This document shows, in pieces, positions 7,907 to 17,988 of a DNA stretch of 64,000 nt. The position numbers and the translations under genes were made by a program. The DNA is from an uncultured Vampirovibrio sp. (lineage in GTDB: Bacteria > Cyanobacteriota > Vampirovibrionia > Gastranaerophilales > Gastranaerophilaceae), in NCBI GenBank assembly GCA_910578465.1, contig CAJTPW010000001.1, positions 558,001 to 622,000 on the forward strand, read 5' to 3'. The notes beneath the pieces were generated by a model that saw only the letters and a list, made by a program, of their open reading frames with translations, made no database searches and was not told the origin of the DNA. Numbering within the stretch: position 1 is the stretch's first letter; each line of letters starts with the position of its first letter.

Positions 7907-10759
7907 ATGGGCGTTGTAGATGTATTGCTTAAAGTTTTTAAAGATCCGAACGAGCGTAAAATCTCTAAGGTAATGCCTGTGGTTGAACATATTAATCACC
8001 TTGAAGAAGAGTTTATGAAGCTCTCTGATGATGAACTTAAGGCAAAGACCGCCGAATTTAAAGAAATTCTCTCAAAAAGAGAAACTTCTTCGGATTATAA
8101 AACGGACCGCGCTCTTGAAAAAGAAGCTTTGGATAAAATTCTCCCCGAAGCTTTTGCAACAGTTCGTGAAGCAGGCCGCAGGGTTTTAAACATGCGTCAT
8201 TTTGATGTGCAGTTAATCGGCGGTATATTTTTGCACGAAGGACATATCGCGGAAATGCGCACAGGGGAAGGTAAGACCCTTGTTGCAACATTGCCCGCAT
8301 ATTTAAATGCGCTCACGGGAAAAGGCGTGCATATTATTACCGTAAACGATTATCTGGCACAAAGAGACCGCGATTGGATGGGAAAAATATTTGAATTTCT
8401 AGGCCTTACTGTTGGTGTTATTCTCTCTTCGGACAGCTTTGATTTTCAAAAGAAAAAGGCCGCATATGATTGCGATATAACATACGGCACCAATAATGAA
8501 TTCGGATTTGACTATCTTCGCGATAATATGGCAACATCTGTCGGCGCACTTGTTCAAAGGCCTTATAACTATGCAATTATAGATGAAGTTGACAGTATTT
8601 TAATCGATGAAGCAAGAACGCCTTTGATTATTTCGGGGCGTCTTGAAAAATCTGCCGAAACTTATAAAATAATGGCTCGCATTGCGCCGCAGCTGGAAAA
8701 GATTACTCATTATGAAGTTGATGAAAAAAATAAGAACATAATCTTTACGGAAGATGGTATTGATAAGGCGCAGGAATTATTGGGTGTCGATGATTTATTT
8801 GATATTCAAATGCAATACGCGCATCATCTTTTGCAGGCCCTGAAGGCAAAAGAATTATTTATCAAAGATACGGATTATGTTGTCCGCGATAATGAAGTAA
8901 TGATTGTGGATGAATTTACGGGCCGTCTTATGCAGGGAAGGCGCTGGTCTGACGGGCTTCATCAGGCAATTGAGGCAAAGGAAAACGTGCCAATTCAAGA
9001 TGAAACCCAGACTCTTGCAAGCATAACATTCCAAAACCTTTTCAGGCTTTATCCGAAATTATCAGGCATGACAGGTACTGCGATGACTGAAGAAGCTGAA
9101 TTTGGCAAGATTTACAATCTTCCCGTTACCGCAATTCCTACAAACAAGCCTGATATCAGGATAAATGAGGCCGACGCCATTTTTAACAAACAGGCTGTTA
9201 AATATAAAGAGGTTGTAAATGAAATCGTTGAAATGTCTAAAATCGGTCGCCCCGTGCTTGTAGGTACGATAAGTATTGAAAAATCCGAATTGATTTCAAA
9301 CCTTTTGAATCAGGTTGGTGTAAAGCATAACGTTTTAAATGCCAAACATCACCAGAAGGAAGCCTATATTATTGCGCAGGCAGGGCGTGTCGGTGCTGTA
9401 ACCATTGCAACAAATATGGCAGGAAGAGGTACAGATATTCTTCTTGGCGGCAACCCCGAGTATCTTGCAAAAGAAGAGCTTGATTCAATGGGGATTACGC
9501 CTGAAAATACAAATGATTACGAGACAAAAAAAGAAGAAGCGCTCTCCCGCGCCCGTGCTATAACCGAAGAAGAACACAAGAAAGTAATTGAACTTGGCGG
9601 ATTGCATGTTATAGGAACAGAGCGCCATGAATCCCGCCGTATTGATAACCAGCTGAGGGGGCGTGCGGCAAGACAGGGAGACCCAGGGTCCACGAAATTT
9701 TTCTTATCGCTGGAAGATGATCTGATGAGAAAATTTGGTGGGAACATCATTGCCCAGTTTATGAGCGATGATATGGTGATAAATTCCCCGATAATTTCGC
9801 GCCAGATTGAATCGGCTCAGAAAAAGGTTGAGGTACACTATTTTGATATAAGAAAATCCGTGCTTGAGTATGATGACGTTATAAATATTCAGAGGGAAAA
9901 ATTCTACGCACAAAGGAAAAAAGTTCTGAATTCAAAGAATTTGAACCCGGATATTGTTTATATGATTGAAAAAGAGGTGGATAAAATTTTAAGGCAGTAC
10001 ATTTCGCCTGAAATGTCTCCTGCTGAGTATGTTCCTGAAGAATTAAATATGTTGATGAATGAAATTCGCTCGGTTTTCCCGCAGCTTTCTTCTCTTTCAT
10101 TAGACGATATCAAAAATTTCAGGTTTAATGAAATGTCTGCACATCTTAAAAACCTTACAAAAGAGGGATATAAAAATCACGAAAAACTTACTATTGATAA
10201 TTTCAATGCGGTAATTGAAAAATATAAGCTTAATGAGCCCTTACAAGTTGCTTTTTCGGATGATAACGTTATCCGCTCTTTGGAAAGAGACATTCTTTTG
10301 CAGGTGATTGACGCCAAATGGATTGACCATCTTGCAAACATTGACGATTTAAAAGACGGTATCGGGCTTGTGGCATACGGGCAAAAAGATCCTCTTATCG
10401 AATACAAAAAAGGCGCGTTTAATTTATTCAATTCAATGATGTCCGATATTCAATCAGAAACCGTAAGACATTTAATGAGAACAAAATTCGGCGTACAAAT
10501 TGTAAGTCAGGAGAATGATGAAATAGCGGATTTTGCTTTGAGCGATGTGCCTGTTGAGACGGAACTTACAAAGGCATTAAAAAATTCCACAAATAACGAA
10601 GCCGAAATTTCGGATAATATTGAAGGCGGCAAAGAACCTGCAGATGGTGAAAAAGCAAAAAACGAGCCCTTTCAAAATACGGAAAAAACAGGCAGAAATG
10701 ATTCCTGTCCCTGTGGAAGCGGTTTAAAATATAAAAATTGCTGCGGAAAAAATCAATAA
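7907..10759 (+). CDS. secA: Protein translocase ATPase SecA
   Basis: SecA drives preproteins through SecYEG. The 950 residues are somewhat longer than E. coli SecA. Walker A is MRTGEGKT at about 117-124, followed by VNDYLAQRD, Walker B IIDEVDSILIDEARTPLIIS near 224, a second nucleotide-binding half with TNMAGRGTDI and GLHVIGTERHESRRIDNQLRGRAARQGDPG split across motifs IV-VI, and a C-terminal metal-binding tail with CPCGSGLKYKNCC close to the end. A charged linker of about 60 residues precedes that tail. The gene has 258 untranslated bases upstream in which I cannot place a convincing promoter. Confidence 0.98.
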   Translation: MGVVDVLLKVFKDPNERKISKVMPVVEHINHLEEEFMKLSDDELKAKTAEFKEILSKRETSSDYKTDRALEKEALDKILPEAFATVREAGRRVLNMRHFDVQLIGGIFLHEGHIAEMRTGEGKTLVATLPAYLNALTGKGVHIITVNDYLAQRDRDWMGKIFEFLGLTVGVILSSDSFDFQKKKAAYDCDITYGTNNEFGFDYLRDNMATSVGALVQRPYNYAIIDEVDSILIDEARTPLIISGRLEKSAETYKIMARIAPQLEKITHYEVDEKNKNIIFTEDGIDKAQELLGVDDLFDIQMQYAHHLLQALKAKELFIKDTDYVVRDNEVMIVDEFTGRLMQGRRWSDGLHQAIEAKENVPIQDETQTLASITFQNLFRLYPKLSGMTGTAMTEEAEFGKIYNLPVTAIPTNKPDIRINEADAIFNKQAVKYKEVVNEIVEMSKIGRPVLVGTISIEKSELISNLLNQVGVKHNVLNAKHHQKEAYIIAQAGRVGAVTIATNMAGRGTDILLGGNPEYLAKEELDSMGITPENTNDYETKKEEALSRARAITEEEHKKVIELGGLHVIGTERHESRRIDNQLRGRAARQGDPGSTKFFLSLEDDLMRKFGGNIIAQFMSDDMVINSPIISRQIESAQKKVEVHYFDIRKSVLEYDDVINIQREKFYAQRKKVLNSKNLNPDIVYMIEKEVDKILRQYISPEMSPAEYVPEELNMLMNEIRSVFPQLSSLSLDDIKNFRFNEMSAHLKNLTKEGYKNHEKLTIDNFNAVIEKYKLNEPLQVAFSDDNVIRSLERDILLQVIDAKWIDHLANIDDLKDGIGLVAYGQKDPLIEYKKGAFNLFNSMMSDIQSETVRHLMRTKFGVQIVSQENDEIADFALSDVPVETELTKALKNSTNNEAEISDNIEGGKEPADGEKAKNEPFQNTEKTGRNDSCPCGSGLKYKNCCGKNQ

Positions 10760-10850
10760 TTTTTAGAGCAAAGTTTTTTCTTCACGGGTTTTATATTAAT
10801 CCGCGATACTTCATAATACCTTTGTTTTTACGAGTGTTTTGGAACTTTAA

Positions 10851-11789
10851 ATGAGAGTAAATTATATAAATACAGCTTTGAACGGCAAAGCGGGCAGTAA
10901 AACAAGAAAACTGTCCGTTCAAAATTTGCCGCCCGTTCAGAATTTTTCAAATAAAGATTTGTATGGTTCCGATAACTCACTTTTACCTGCAGCACCGCTG
11001 CATTTTACTGCTCAAATTATAAATCTTCAAAAATATGTAAGAGAGCATGGGGTTTTGCATGAAATGGCAGTTGGTGCAACCGATACAAACGTTGGAGTAA
11101 AATCTCCCGCAACAGAGGTTTTGTTAGATAATGCAGGAAAAATTGCACAGGAAGCTTCACTTGTTTTAAAAGAGGGCAAAGCCGTGTATAGTTATGCAAA
11201 AAGAAATATGGACTTTTTTAACAATATTCGCGGTTTGGATATTTTGCCATATAGTGTAATCAAAAGAGATAATGTTTTAATTGAATTTGATGATTCTAAG
11301 CGCATTATAAAAGAGGCATTTTTTAAAAAAGGAACATTATCCGTTATAAAGGACTATAAAAATTCAAATATTATCATATGCGAAAAAACAGGACCAAAAG
11401 ATAATCTTCAAGAAAAACTTTATGTTTATACGGGATGTGAAGATATAAAAAGGTCTGATTTTATCAAGGCAAAAGAATATTTTGAATTTGCAGGCGGAAA
11501 ACTTCAAAGATACGGTCAAAAATGCGAAAACTATATTTTGGACAATCATTTTAATGCCGAAAGAATGTTTACTTTTAGAAGAAATGATATTGAAAGCTAT
11601 GACAGGAGTTTTCTAATATCAGACGGTGCGGAATATTCAAATGAATTTTACGGTTTCAGGCCGTTTTGCGGAGCAAAGCTTCCTGAGGCGGAAGGCAATC
11701 TGAGATTTTACAGGTATGTAAAGAATAAAGTTGCGGCAAACGGACTTATAGTTTTTTCTTCCGATGAGACATTATTTCGGGAAAGATAA
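10851..11789 (+). CDS. Hypothetical protein
   Basis: I do not recognise this 312-residue protein. It has no signal peptide or membrane segment. The first 60 residues look disordered and contain an APLHFTAQ segment; short N-terminal phrases of this kind (HFTA, NFKG, NFQA) recur in other unknown proteins of this window. Residues from about 60 on are mixed alpha/beta, with a repeated aromatic-rich C-terminal part (YGFRPFCG, LRFYRYVKNK). It follows secA by 91 bases with no obvious terminator and could share its transcript. Codon use resembles its neighbours. Confidence 0.6.
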   Translation: MRVNYINTALNGKAGSKTRKLSVQNLPPVQNFSNKDLYGSDNSLLPAAPLHFTAQIINLQKYVREHGVLHEMAVGATDTNVGVKSPATEVLLDNAGKIAQEASLVLKEGKAVYSYAKRNMDFFNNIRGLDILPYSVIKRDNVLIEFDDSKRIIKEAFFKKGTLSVIKDYKNSNIIICEKTGPKDNLQEKLYVYTGCEDIKRSDFIKAKEYFEFAGGKLQRYGQKCENYILDNHFNAERMFTFRRNDIESYDRSFLISDGAEYSNEFYGFRPFCGAKLPEAEGNLRFYRYVKNKVAANGLIVFSSDETLFRER

Positions 11790-11823
11790 TACTTATAGGT
11801 AAAACTGCCGTATTATACAGGGT

Positions 11824-12777
11824 TTAAAACATACCTTTTTTATTGAAAAATACAGCTGCCGCAAAAGCAGCAAGGATGGACAGCGTTATTATGATTAAAA
11901 AGCCCCACGGGGTTTGCCCGAAAGGAACCACAACATTCATTCCCCAGAAAGTGCCGAGCATAGTGGGGATTGAAAGAATAATTGTTATTGCTGCCAAAAA
12001 TTTCATAATAACGTTAACGTTGTTGTTGATGATTGATGCAAAACCGTCCATCATGCTCTCTAAGATGGTTCTGTGCATTTCAACCATCTCAACTGCCTGT
12101 TTGTTTTCAATGATTACATCTTCAAGAAGGTCGATGTCATCTTCACTGAATTTTAAAATTCCCTGCATTGCAGGCGAATTTGCAAGCCTTAAAATCTTTT
12201 GAAGCACGATTTGATTGTCTTTCAGTGCCGTTGTAAAGTAAACAAGGGATTTTTGCACTTCCATAAGCTGGAAAAGCGCTTTGTTGTTGGTTGTTTTTTT
12301 GAGTGAATCTTCAATTCGCTCTGAATGTTTGTTTATAATGTTTAAATATCTTAGGTAAAATTTTGCTGCGCGGAATAAGACATTTAACATAAAATTGGTT
12401 TTATTTCTTGTATCAAAAAACATTGAGGTTTCCTGCGAAAAGGAACCGAGGATTTTGTTTTCCATCGAACAAACCGTAATAATGCTTTCAGGGGTGTAAA
12501 TTATACCGAGAGGCAGTGTATCAAAATTCCCTTCATCATCCATAAAAGGCACGTTTGTAATTACAAGAAGGTTGCCATCTTCAAATTCAATACGAGACCT
12601 TTCATCCATATCCAAAGAATTTTTCAGAAAACTTTCATCTAAATCCAATACGAGAGAAACCTTTTGAATTTCTTCGAGACTGGGGTTTATCATATTAAAC
12701 CAGGAGCCCGATTCGGCATCGTTAAGGCCCAAAGCCTTTAGGGTTTTATCTTCCTGTGTTTTGAAAATTTCAAGCAT
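11824..12777 (-). CDS. corA: CorA-family magnesium transporter
   Basis: CorA is a pentameric Mg2+/Co2+ channel. The 317 residues have a large cytoplasmic N-domain, a long coiled stalk helix, then two C-terminal membrane helices with the diagnostic GMN motif (FWGMNVVVP) after the first, and a basic end (NKKGMF). I chose the ATG at 12777 because GAGG lies 6-7 bases upstream. An in-frame start at 12828 would add 17 residues, including that site. The gene lies downstream of maf on the same strand, 56 bases away. Confidence 0.9.
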   Translation of the reverse strand: MLEIFKTQEDKTLKALGLNDAESGSWFNMINPSLEEIQKVSLVLDLDESFLKNSLDMDERSRIEFEDGNLLVITNVPFMDDEGNFDTLPLGIIYTPESIITVCSMENKILGSFSQETSMFFDTRNKTNFMLNVLFRAAKFYLRYLNIINKHSERIEDSLKKTTNNKALFQLMEVQKSLVYFTTALKDNQIVLQKILRLANSPAMQGILKFSEDDIDLLEDVIIENKQAVEMVEMHRTILESMMDGFASIINNNVNVIMKFLAAITIILSIPTMLGTFWGMNVVVPFGQTPWGFLIIITLSILAAFAAAVFFNKKGMF

Positions 12778-12833
12778 TTTGGCCTCTTCTTCTAAAACCA
12801 TTAAACTACACAAACGCCAAATGCGCAAGCGGG

Positions 12834-13499
12834 CTATAATTTTGCGAGCATTTCTTTTAATTTATTAACAGAAATTCCCATCACATTAAAATAATCGCCA
12901 TCGATTTTTTCTATAAAGCTTTCCATATTCGGCACTTTTGTTTTAAAAACATCCGATAGAGTTAATTTACCACGGGTTTTACCTTGTATACAAAAGTCCT
13001 GAATCCCATAGCTTCCCGCCTTATCAAACGGTTTGAAAATGTCCAAATATTGCCTGATTTCATCATCTTCAAGTTTTCTGAACGTGACAAAAGTTTCTTC
13101 AATTTCTGTCAGGTGTTCAAAAGCATTTTCCACGGGGTTTGATTTTGAAGATGCAGGAGTTTTCACAAGCGATATTGATGTTACAACCTTATGTGTTTTT
13201 CCTGAAAGTTTTTTCAGCATTAAAAAAGCCTCGTTATAATTTTGAGGCTTTAATAAACACACATCACACATACCTTCTTCGAGGATTACCATTGTATCCG
13301 CTCCGATGATAACCGCAGAAAAATCAATACCGTTTGCGGCATCCAGAGCTTTGTACAAAGAATTTTTCTTTATAAAGCTTTCATTGTAAAATTTAAAGCT
13401 TTCTTCCTTATAATTTGATTTTACAACCGCAAAATCAATATTCCCTTTTGTTAAAATTTCTTTTCTTCTCGGTGAATTTGACGCTAAAAGTATCTTCAT
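12834..13499 (-). CDS. maf: Maf family nucleotide pyrophosphatase
   Basis: Maf proteins hydrolyse non-canonical or regulatory nucleoside triphosphates to monophosphates, and some members affect septum formation. The 221 residues begin with the signature KILLASNSPRRKEIL. VIIGADTMVIL near residue 65 and the loop KPFDKAGSYGIQ near 155 carry the catalytic and phosphate-binding residues. I trimmed 13 upstream residues because the family starts exactly at MKILLASNS. It lies between an unknown 91-residue gene and corA, all co-directional. Confidence 0.9.
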   Translation of the reverse strand: MKILLASNSPRRKEILTKGNIDFAVVKSNYKEESFKFYNESFIKKNSLYKALDAANGIDFSAVIIGADTMVILEEGMCDVCLLKPQNYNEAFLMLKKLSGKTHKVVTSISLVKTPASSKSNPVENAFEHLTEIEETFVTFRKLEDDEIRQYLDIFKPFDKAGSYGIQDFCIQGKTRGKLTLSDVFKTKVPNMESFIEKIDGDYFNVMGISVNKLKEMLAKL

Positions 13500-13521
13500 A
13501 CAACCGATTTTACCATAAAAT

Positions 13522-13797
13522 CTATGGCATAGCCCCAACGAGCTCGGGCGGCTTTTTAAGCTTTATGTTTCTTGTTTTTGTATATTGAATACTTCCTGAA
13601 ATTGCACTTATGCAGGTATCTTTCAGTCTTTGTTGAATATTTAGCATACTCAAATGCATTTGTGCATAGTCATTCATCGCCTCATACATTTTTTCCGGGT
13701 TTACCATCGAAGTTTGTATAATCGGGTTATCTACTTTTTGCATTGCATATTTTCTAACAAGCATTGCATCAATTCTGTCTCTTGCACCTATTGCCAT
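13522..13797 (-). CDS. Small conserved-looking hypothetical protein
   Basis: This 91-residue protein is not recognised. It is mostly helical by composition (RDRIDAMLVRKYAMQKV, then a Met-rich helix with EAMNDYAQMHLSMLNI), with no signal peptide or membrane segment and a Pro-rich C-terminus. It is 22 bases upstream of maf on the same strand and is the first gene of a probable unknown-maf-corA transcript. Reading-frame integrity and position favour a real gene. Confidence 0.55.
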   Translation of the reverse strand: MAIGARDRIDAMLVRKYAMQKVDNPIIQTSMVNPEKMYEAMNDYAQMHLSMLNIQQRLKDTCISAISGSIQYTKTRNIKLKKPPELVGAMP

Positions 13798-13978
13798 AAT
13801 CCTTTATCTCCCTATAAAATTATATCCCTTTATCCTTTAAGGCTTTGTATTTTTATTACTTGCCTCTTCCTGAATTAATAAAGTATTTTTTTATTAAAAA
13901 ATTGCCCGTTTTATTCGGGAGCTCTTAACATTTCTTAATAAAATCAGCAAGGCTTAGAGATATGTTGTATTTAAGGCA

Positions 13979-15169
13979 TTATACGCATTCTTTAAATACT
14001 TGTTTTAAGTCTTTTGTAATGCCAAAAAAGCCTGTAAAGAAGGCCAAAAGCGCCATTGAAATCATAACTTTATCAATGCCGAAAATTTCTCCCACATATC
14101 CCATAGGAGCAAGGCTTAAGGCCCCTATGCCCCAGCTGAAGCCCTGCATAACACCTGAAATTACACCTTTATGTTCCTTCATAAGGTTTTGTGCCGCAAC
14201 AATTGTCACGGAAACCGAAAGGAAGGTGAAATAACCCGTTAAAATAAAGATTCCGACTGCAAAGAGAGGAAATTTATCAAGCGTATAAATGAAAAGCAAA
14301 ATCAAGGGGAGCACGGTCCAGAATGAAAGCCTTATAATGTTTTCAGCCCCGATTTTCTTTTCGATTTTAGAACTTGTGAGCATTGAAATTCCGCTCAAGA
14401 TAAAGAAAAGCGATACGATTATTCCTATCTGGCTCAATGTAAAGCCTCTGTCTTTGAGCATAAACGGTGCATATGTTCCAAAGCTTATGCTCATGCCTGA
14501 TTTTACAATTGCAATCCATACAAGGGAAAGATATGTTTTCTTTCTTAAAATTTCTTTCATTATTTTAAAGAAATTTTCTTTTGTCTTTGTAATTGTTGAA
14601 GCGGGAATTTTTGGCACCTGAAAATAAAGAATAATAGCGGTTGTAACCCCTAAAACAGTTATATAGGAAAGCGAATACGGGCCAAAATGTTCAACAAGCG
14701 CAGATGACATAACGGGCCCCAGAGCGTAACCGATTGTTCCAAGCCCCATAAATGCTCCCATATATTTTGAAAGATTAGGGTTGTTAAAGTTAAACGTATT
14801 TACAAGGCTTGTTACCTGCGGGTGAAAAAGTGCATTGCCGCACATTCCGATAAGCAGAAACAATGCTACAAACCAAATATTATTCATAGCAACCGTAAGC
14901 GGAATAAAAACGGCACCCATAACAAGGCCCCAGACCATAAAGGTTCTATGGCGCATTCTGTCTGCAAAAAATCCGAACAGGGGCTGCATCATGGATGAAA
15001 ACAAATGTCCGCAGGCAAGTATAAGGCTTATTGTGGAAAGCTTTATCCCGAGTTTTGCCGTCAAAAAAGGATATAAGGGGATTAAGGCGGACGCGTATAA
15101 ATCGACCATAAAATGGCCCATCGAAAGTCCCATTATTGCTTTTTTGTTTGCTGTTAATGCTTCTGTCAT
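13979..15169 (-). CDS. MFS transporter, Fsr-like
   Basis: This 396-residue major facilitator protein has about 12 membrane segments. It resembles the fosmidomycin-resistance-like subgroup: GHFMVDLYASALIPLYPFL in helix 1, QPLFGFFADR between helices 2 and 3, and GMCGNALFHPQ near residue 105 are typical of that branch. It probably exports a small molecule by proton antiport, with substrate unknown. The gene stands alone, with 76 bases to purH upstream and a 180-base AT-rich gap downstream holding only a weak CCCG/CGGG hairpin near 13905. Confidence 0.82.
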   Translation of the reverse strand: MTEALTANKKAIMGLSMGHFMVDLYASALIPLYPFLTAKLGIKLSTISLILACGHLFSSMMQPLFGFFADRMRHRTFMVWGLVMGAVFIPLTVAMNNIWFVALFLLIGMCGNALFHPQVTSLVNTFNFNNPNLSKYMGAFMGLGTIGYALGPVMSSALVEHFGPYSLSYITVLGVTTAIILYFQVPKIPASTITKTKENFFKIMKEILRKKTYLSLVWIAIVKSGMSISFGTYAPFMLKDRGFTLSQIGIIVSLFFILSGISMLTSSKIEKKIGAENIIRLSFWTVLPLILLFIYTLDKFPLFAVGIFILTGYFTFLSVSVTIVAAQNLMKEHKGVISGVMQGFSWGIGALSLAPMGYVGEIFGIDKVMISMALLAFFTGFFGITKDLKQVFKECV

Positions 15170-15245
15170 AATATATTCCTTGATTTTAGCCGATTCTTAT
15201 CGTTTTTTGGCTCATAATTTTCCAAATGTCCTAAAAACGATTTTA

Positions 15246-16769
15246 TTAATGTCTGAAATGTCTTATTCCTGTTGTTATCATTACAAGACCAAGCTTATCC
15301 GCGGTTTTAATTACATCGGGGTCTTTTATGCTGCCTCCGGGCTGGATAATTCCTGCAACACGCTCCTGTGCCGCAACTTCAATGTTATCGATTGCAGGGA
15401 AAAAGCCATCGCTTGCAATAACAGAGCCTTTTGCGCTGTCGCAAACGCGCCTCAGGGCAATTTCAACAGAGCCGACCCTGCTTGTTTGCCCGCCGCAAAG
15501 CCCTATGGTTCTTAAATCTTTTGCAACAACAATTGCATTTGATTTTAAATGTTTGCAAACTTTAAACGCAAAAACCATATCCTCAACCATTTCCTGAGTC
15601 GGTTTTTCTTTTGTAACGGTTTTAAAGGTTTCAGGGTCAAGCTCTTTGTCGTCTTTACCTTGTAAAAGCGCACCAAACGGGGTTAAGCGAATTTCTTTTT
15701 GTGTGAATTTCATATATTCTTCCAATGGTGTATTTAATTTTACAACCCTTAAATTTTTCTTTTTCTTAAGCTCTTCAACCGCGCTGTCCGTGAAATCGGG
15801 GGCTATAACCACCTCTAAAAACATAGCGGTCAGGTTTTTTGCAATCTCTAAATCAACAGGCTTTGTAAATGCCACAATTCCGCCAAACGCGCTTAAGGGG
15901 TCACAATCGAGCGCTTTTTGCCAGGCCTCAAGAAGCGTTTTCCCGAGTGCCACACCGCACGGATTTGTGTGTTTTATAATTACACATGCGTTTACATCAA
16001 AAAATTCTGCCGCAATATTAAGCGCTGCGGTTGCATCCAAAATATTGTTGTATGAAAATTCTTTGCCGTTTAAAAATTCATAATCAATAGTTTTGTCGTA
16101 ATCATACAGTGCGGCTGCCTGATGCGGGTTTTCACCATATCTTAAATCTTTAATTTTGTTTAGATAAAATACTTCACTATCTTGAAGCGGGCTGTTTGCC
16201 TCTGTTTCATCCTTGTCCATAAAACGTTTTTGAAGTTCTGTCGCTATTTCAAAATCATATTTTGATGTTCGATTAAATGCTTTTACTGCAAGCCTTTCCC
16301 TTGTTTTAAGGTCAATATTTTCGATATCAATTTCATAATCTTTAATATCGGAAATCACGGTCACGTTCTCATAATTTTTTGCACCGGCTCTTAAAAGCGC
16401 AACGCCGCCTATATCAATGTTTTTAACCAGTGTTTCAATCTCGATATCTTTTCCTCTGTAATCTTCAAAAGGATAAAGGTTTACGCAAACAAGATTGAAA
16501 GGCTTGCAATCAGCGCTCAAAAGTTCTTCGCGTTCTTTTAGGTTTGCAAGAATTCCTGCAAAAATTTTCGGGTGCAAAGATTTAACTTTTCCGTCGATAA
16601 GCTCTCTAAAACCTGTAATATTAGCGCTTTCAACAGCTTTTATGCCGTTTTTGTTCAGAAGGTCAAAAGTTCCTCCCGTTGAAACTATTTCATAGCCTGC
16701 TTTTACAAGTTTTGTTGCAAATTCGACAATTCCTGTTTTATCAAAAACGCTTATATATGCTCTTTTCAT
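15246..16769 (-). CDS. purH: Bifunctional AICAR formyltransferase/IMP cyclohydrolase
   Basis: PurH performs the last two steps of de novo purine synthesis, AICAR to FAICAR to IMP. The 507 residues contain the cyclohydrolase domain (about 1-190, with SVFDKTGI, STGGTFDLL, DGKVKSLHPKIFAGIL) and the transformylase domain with LRYGENPHQAA near 210, IIKHTNPCGVA near 265, SNAIVVAKD near 420 and IIQPGGSIKD near 480. I start at ATG 16769, which has GAGG in front and matches the family N-terminus MKRAYISVFDKTG. A longer frame begins at 16793. No other pur gene is nearby. Confidence 0.97.
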   Translation of the reverse strand: MKRAYISVFDKTGIVEFATKLVKAGYEIVSTGGTFDLLNKNGIKAVESANITGFRELIDGKVKSLHPKIFAGILANLKEREELLSADCKPFNLVCVNLYPFEDYRGKDIEIETLVKNIDIGGVALLRAGAKNYENVTVISDIKDYEIDIENIDLKTRERLAVKAFNRTSKYDFEIATELQKRFMDKDETEANSPLQDSEVFYLNKIKDLRYGENPHQAAALYDYDKTIDYEFLNGKEFSYNNILDATAALNIAAEFFDVNACVIIKHTNPCGVALGKTLLEAWQKALDCDPLSAFGGIVAFTKPVDLEIAKNLTAMFLEVVIAPDFTDSAVEELKKKKNLRVVKLNTPLEEYMKFTQKEIRLTPFGALLQGKDDKELDPETFKTVTKEKPTQEMVEDMVFAFKVCKHLKSNAIVVAKDLRTIGLCGGQTSRVGSVEIALRRVCDSAKGSVIASDGFFPAIDNIEVAAQERVAGIIQPGGSIKDPDVIKTADKLGLVMITTGIRHFRH

Positions 16770-16834
16770 AAAAAACCTCAAAACATCCTTCAATAAACAA
16801 ATTGTACAACAAAAATGCCGATTTCAAATACTAA

Positions 16835-16871
16835 AAAGCGCCCGATGTTTGTATATGGTATCGAGCGCTTT
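16835..16871 (-). terminator. Intrinsic terminator after surE
   Basis: AAAGCGC at 16835-16841 pairs with GCGCTTT at 16865-16871, and CGAT/ATCG extend the stem across a one-base mismatch. On the minus strand the stem ends in TTTTT. It lies just past surE (stop at 16894) and upstream of purH. Confidence 0.8.
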
Positions 16872-16893
16872 AAATTTGTAAATTTAACGAATT

Positions 16894-17703
16894 TTATTGC
16901 TTTGCGCCGTATCCGTACCAATCACAGATACCATCCTTGCAAAATTCCCTCTCAAGTTCTGCCATAATTGCCTTATGGGTCATTTCAAACGTTACGGGTG
17001 TAATTGAAATTCTGTTTGCGCGAACGGCGCTTATGTCTGTTCCGTCTTCTTCGTGCTTTGTTGTAAGTTCCCCTGCCATCCAGTAGTACACTTTGCCTCT
17101 GGGGTCAACCCTTTTTTCATATTCATCCGTAAACATTTTGGAACCGAGTTTTGTAATTTCAACCCCTGCAATATCAGCTTCTTCAAGGGCAGGTGTGTTA
17201 ATGTTTAAAATTGTTTTTTCAGGGAATTTGATTTTTTCAATTTTCGGTAAAAATTTCAAAATGAAATCCGCCGTAACATCGAAATATACGGGGTCACAGC
17301 TCATGCTGGCCAAACTTACCGCAATGCTCGGATAATTCAGCATAGCGCCTTCCATAGCACAGCTTACCGTTCCTGAATACAGAATATCAATCCCAAGGTT
17401 TGGACCATGGTTTATGCCTGAAATAACAAGGTCCGGCTTTACATCTTCTTTTAAAAGCTCGATAAGGCCCAGTTTTACGCAGTCTCCAGGGGTTCCTGAA
17501 GTTACCCAGACTCTTTTTGCGCCAAATTTTGATTCCAATTCTTCAACCCTTATGGGTGTGTGAAGTGTCAAAGAGTGTCCTGCGGCGCTTCTTTCCCTAT
17601 CAGGGGCAACAACATATACGTCATGCTCTTTGCTTAATGTTGTCATCAGGGCTTTTATACCTAAAGCCGTTATTCCGTCATCATTTGAAATTAAAATCTT
17701 CAT
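16894..17703 (-). CDS. surE: 5'/3'-nucleotidase SurE
   Basis: SurE is a metal-dependent survival phosphatase that dephosphorylates nucleoside monophosphates. The 269 residues begin with the metal-binding MKILISNDDGI, then APDRERSAAGHSLT near residue 34, TSGTPGDCVKLGL near 68, and ISGINHGPNLGIDILYSGT near 95, all family hallmarks. Length is normal. The gene has its own terminator downstream and diverges from the zinc-ribbon gene at 17818. Confidence 0.96.
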   Translation of the reverse strand: MKILISNDDGITALGIKALMTTLSKEHDVYVVAPDRERSAAGHSLTLHTPIRVEELESKFGAKRVWVTSGTPGDCVKLGLIELLKEDVKPDLVISGINHGPNLGIDILYSGTVSCAMEGAMLNYPSIAVSLASMSCDPVYFDVTADFILKFLPKIEKIKFPEKTILNINTPALEEADIAGVEITKLGSKMFTDEYEKRVDPRGKVYYWMAGELTTKHEEDGTDISAVRANRISITPVTFEMTHKAIMAELEREFCKDGICDWYGYGAKQ

Positions 17704-17817
17704 ACTTTTTCCCTAAAATTTGTGCAATCTTTTTCTTATTATATCATAACTTTTATTGCCATTTTATTTCATATATTATAAAATATTCTTATATAAAATT
17801 TTTTTGAGGAGTTTATT

Positions 17818-17988
17818 ATGGCAAGAATAGTAAGACCGACATGGGCTATAAGATGTTTAAATTCAAGCTGCAGAGAGCTTTTTGAAGTTGTTGCACTTTC
17901 TGATAACAAACAGCAGGAAGTTGTTTGCCCAAAATGCGGTGAACACTATATTTATCCGCCCCAGCAGGATGATGAAGTTCAGGAATAA
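17818..17988 (+). CDS. Small zinc-ribbon protein
   Basis: This 56-residue protein has two Cys pairs suited to one zinc ribbon: RCLNSSCRELF (residues 13-18) and VCPKCGEHY (39-42). A GAGG ribosome-binding site precedes the ATG and the stop overlaps the next start (TAATG), so it is translated with the radical SAM gene that follows. Similar short ribbons are often nucleic-acid or protein adaptors. The function here is unknown. Its small size makes it easy for automatic annotation to miss. Confidence 0.75.
   Translation: MARIVRPTWAIRCLNSSCRELFEVVALSDNKQQEVVCPKCGEHYIYPPQQDDEVQE

Noticed and set aside
12778..12828. Longer N-terminus of CorA
   Set aside because: The extension contains the GAGG site that serves the ATG at 12777, and the extra residues do not fit the family.
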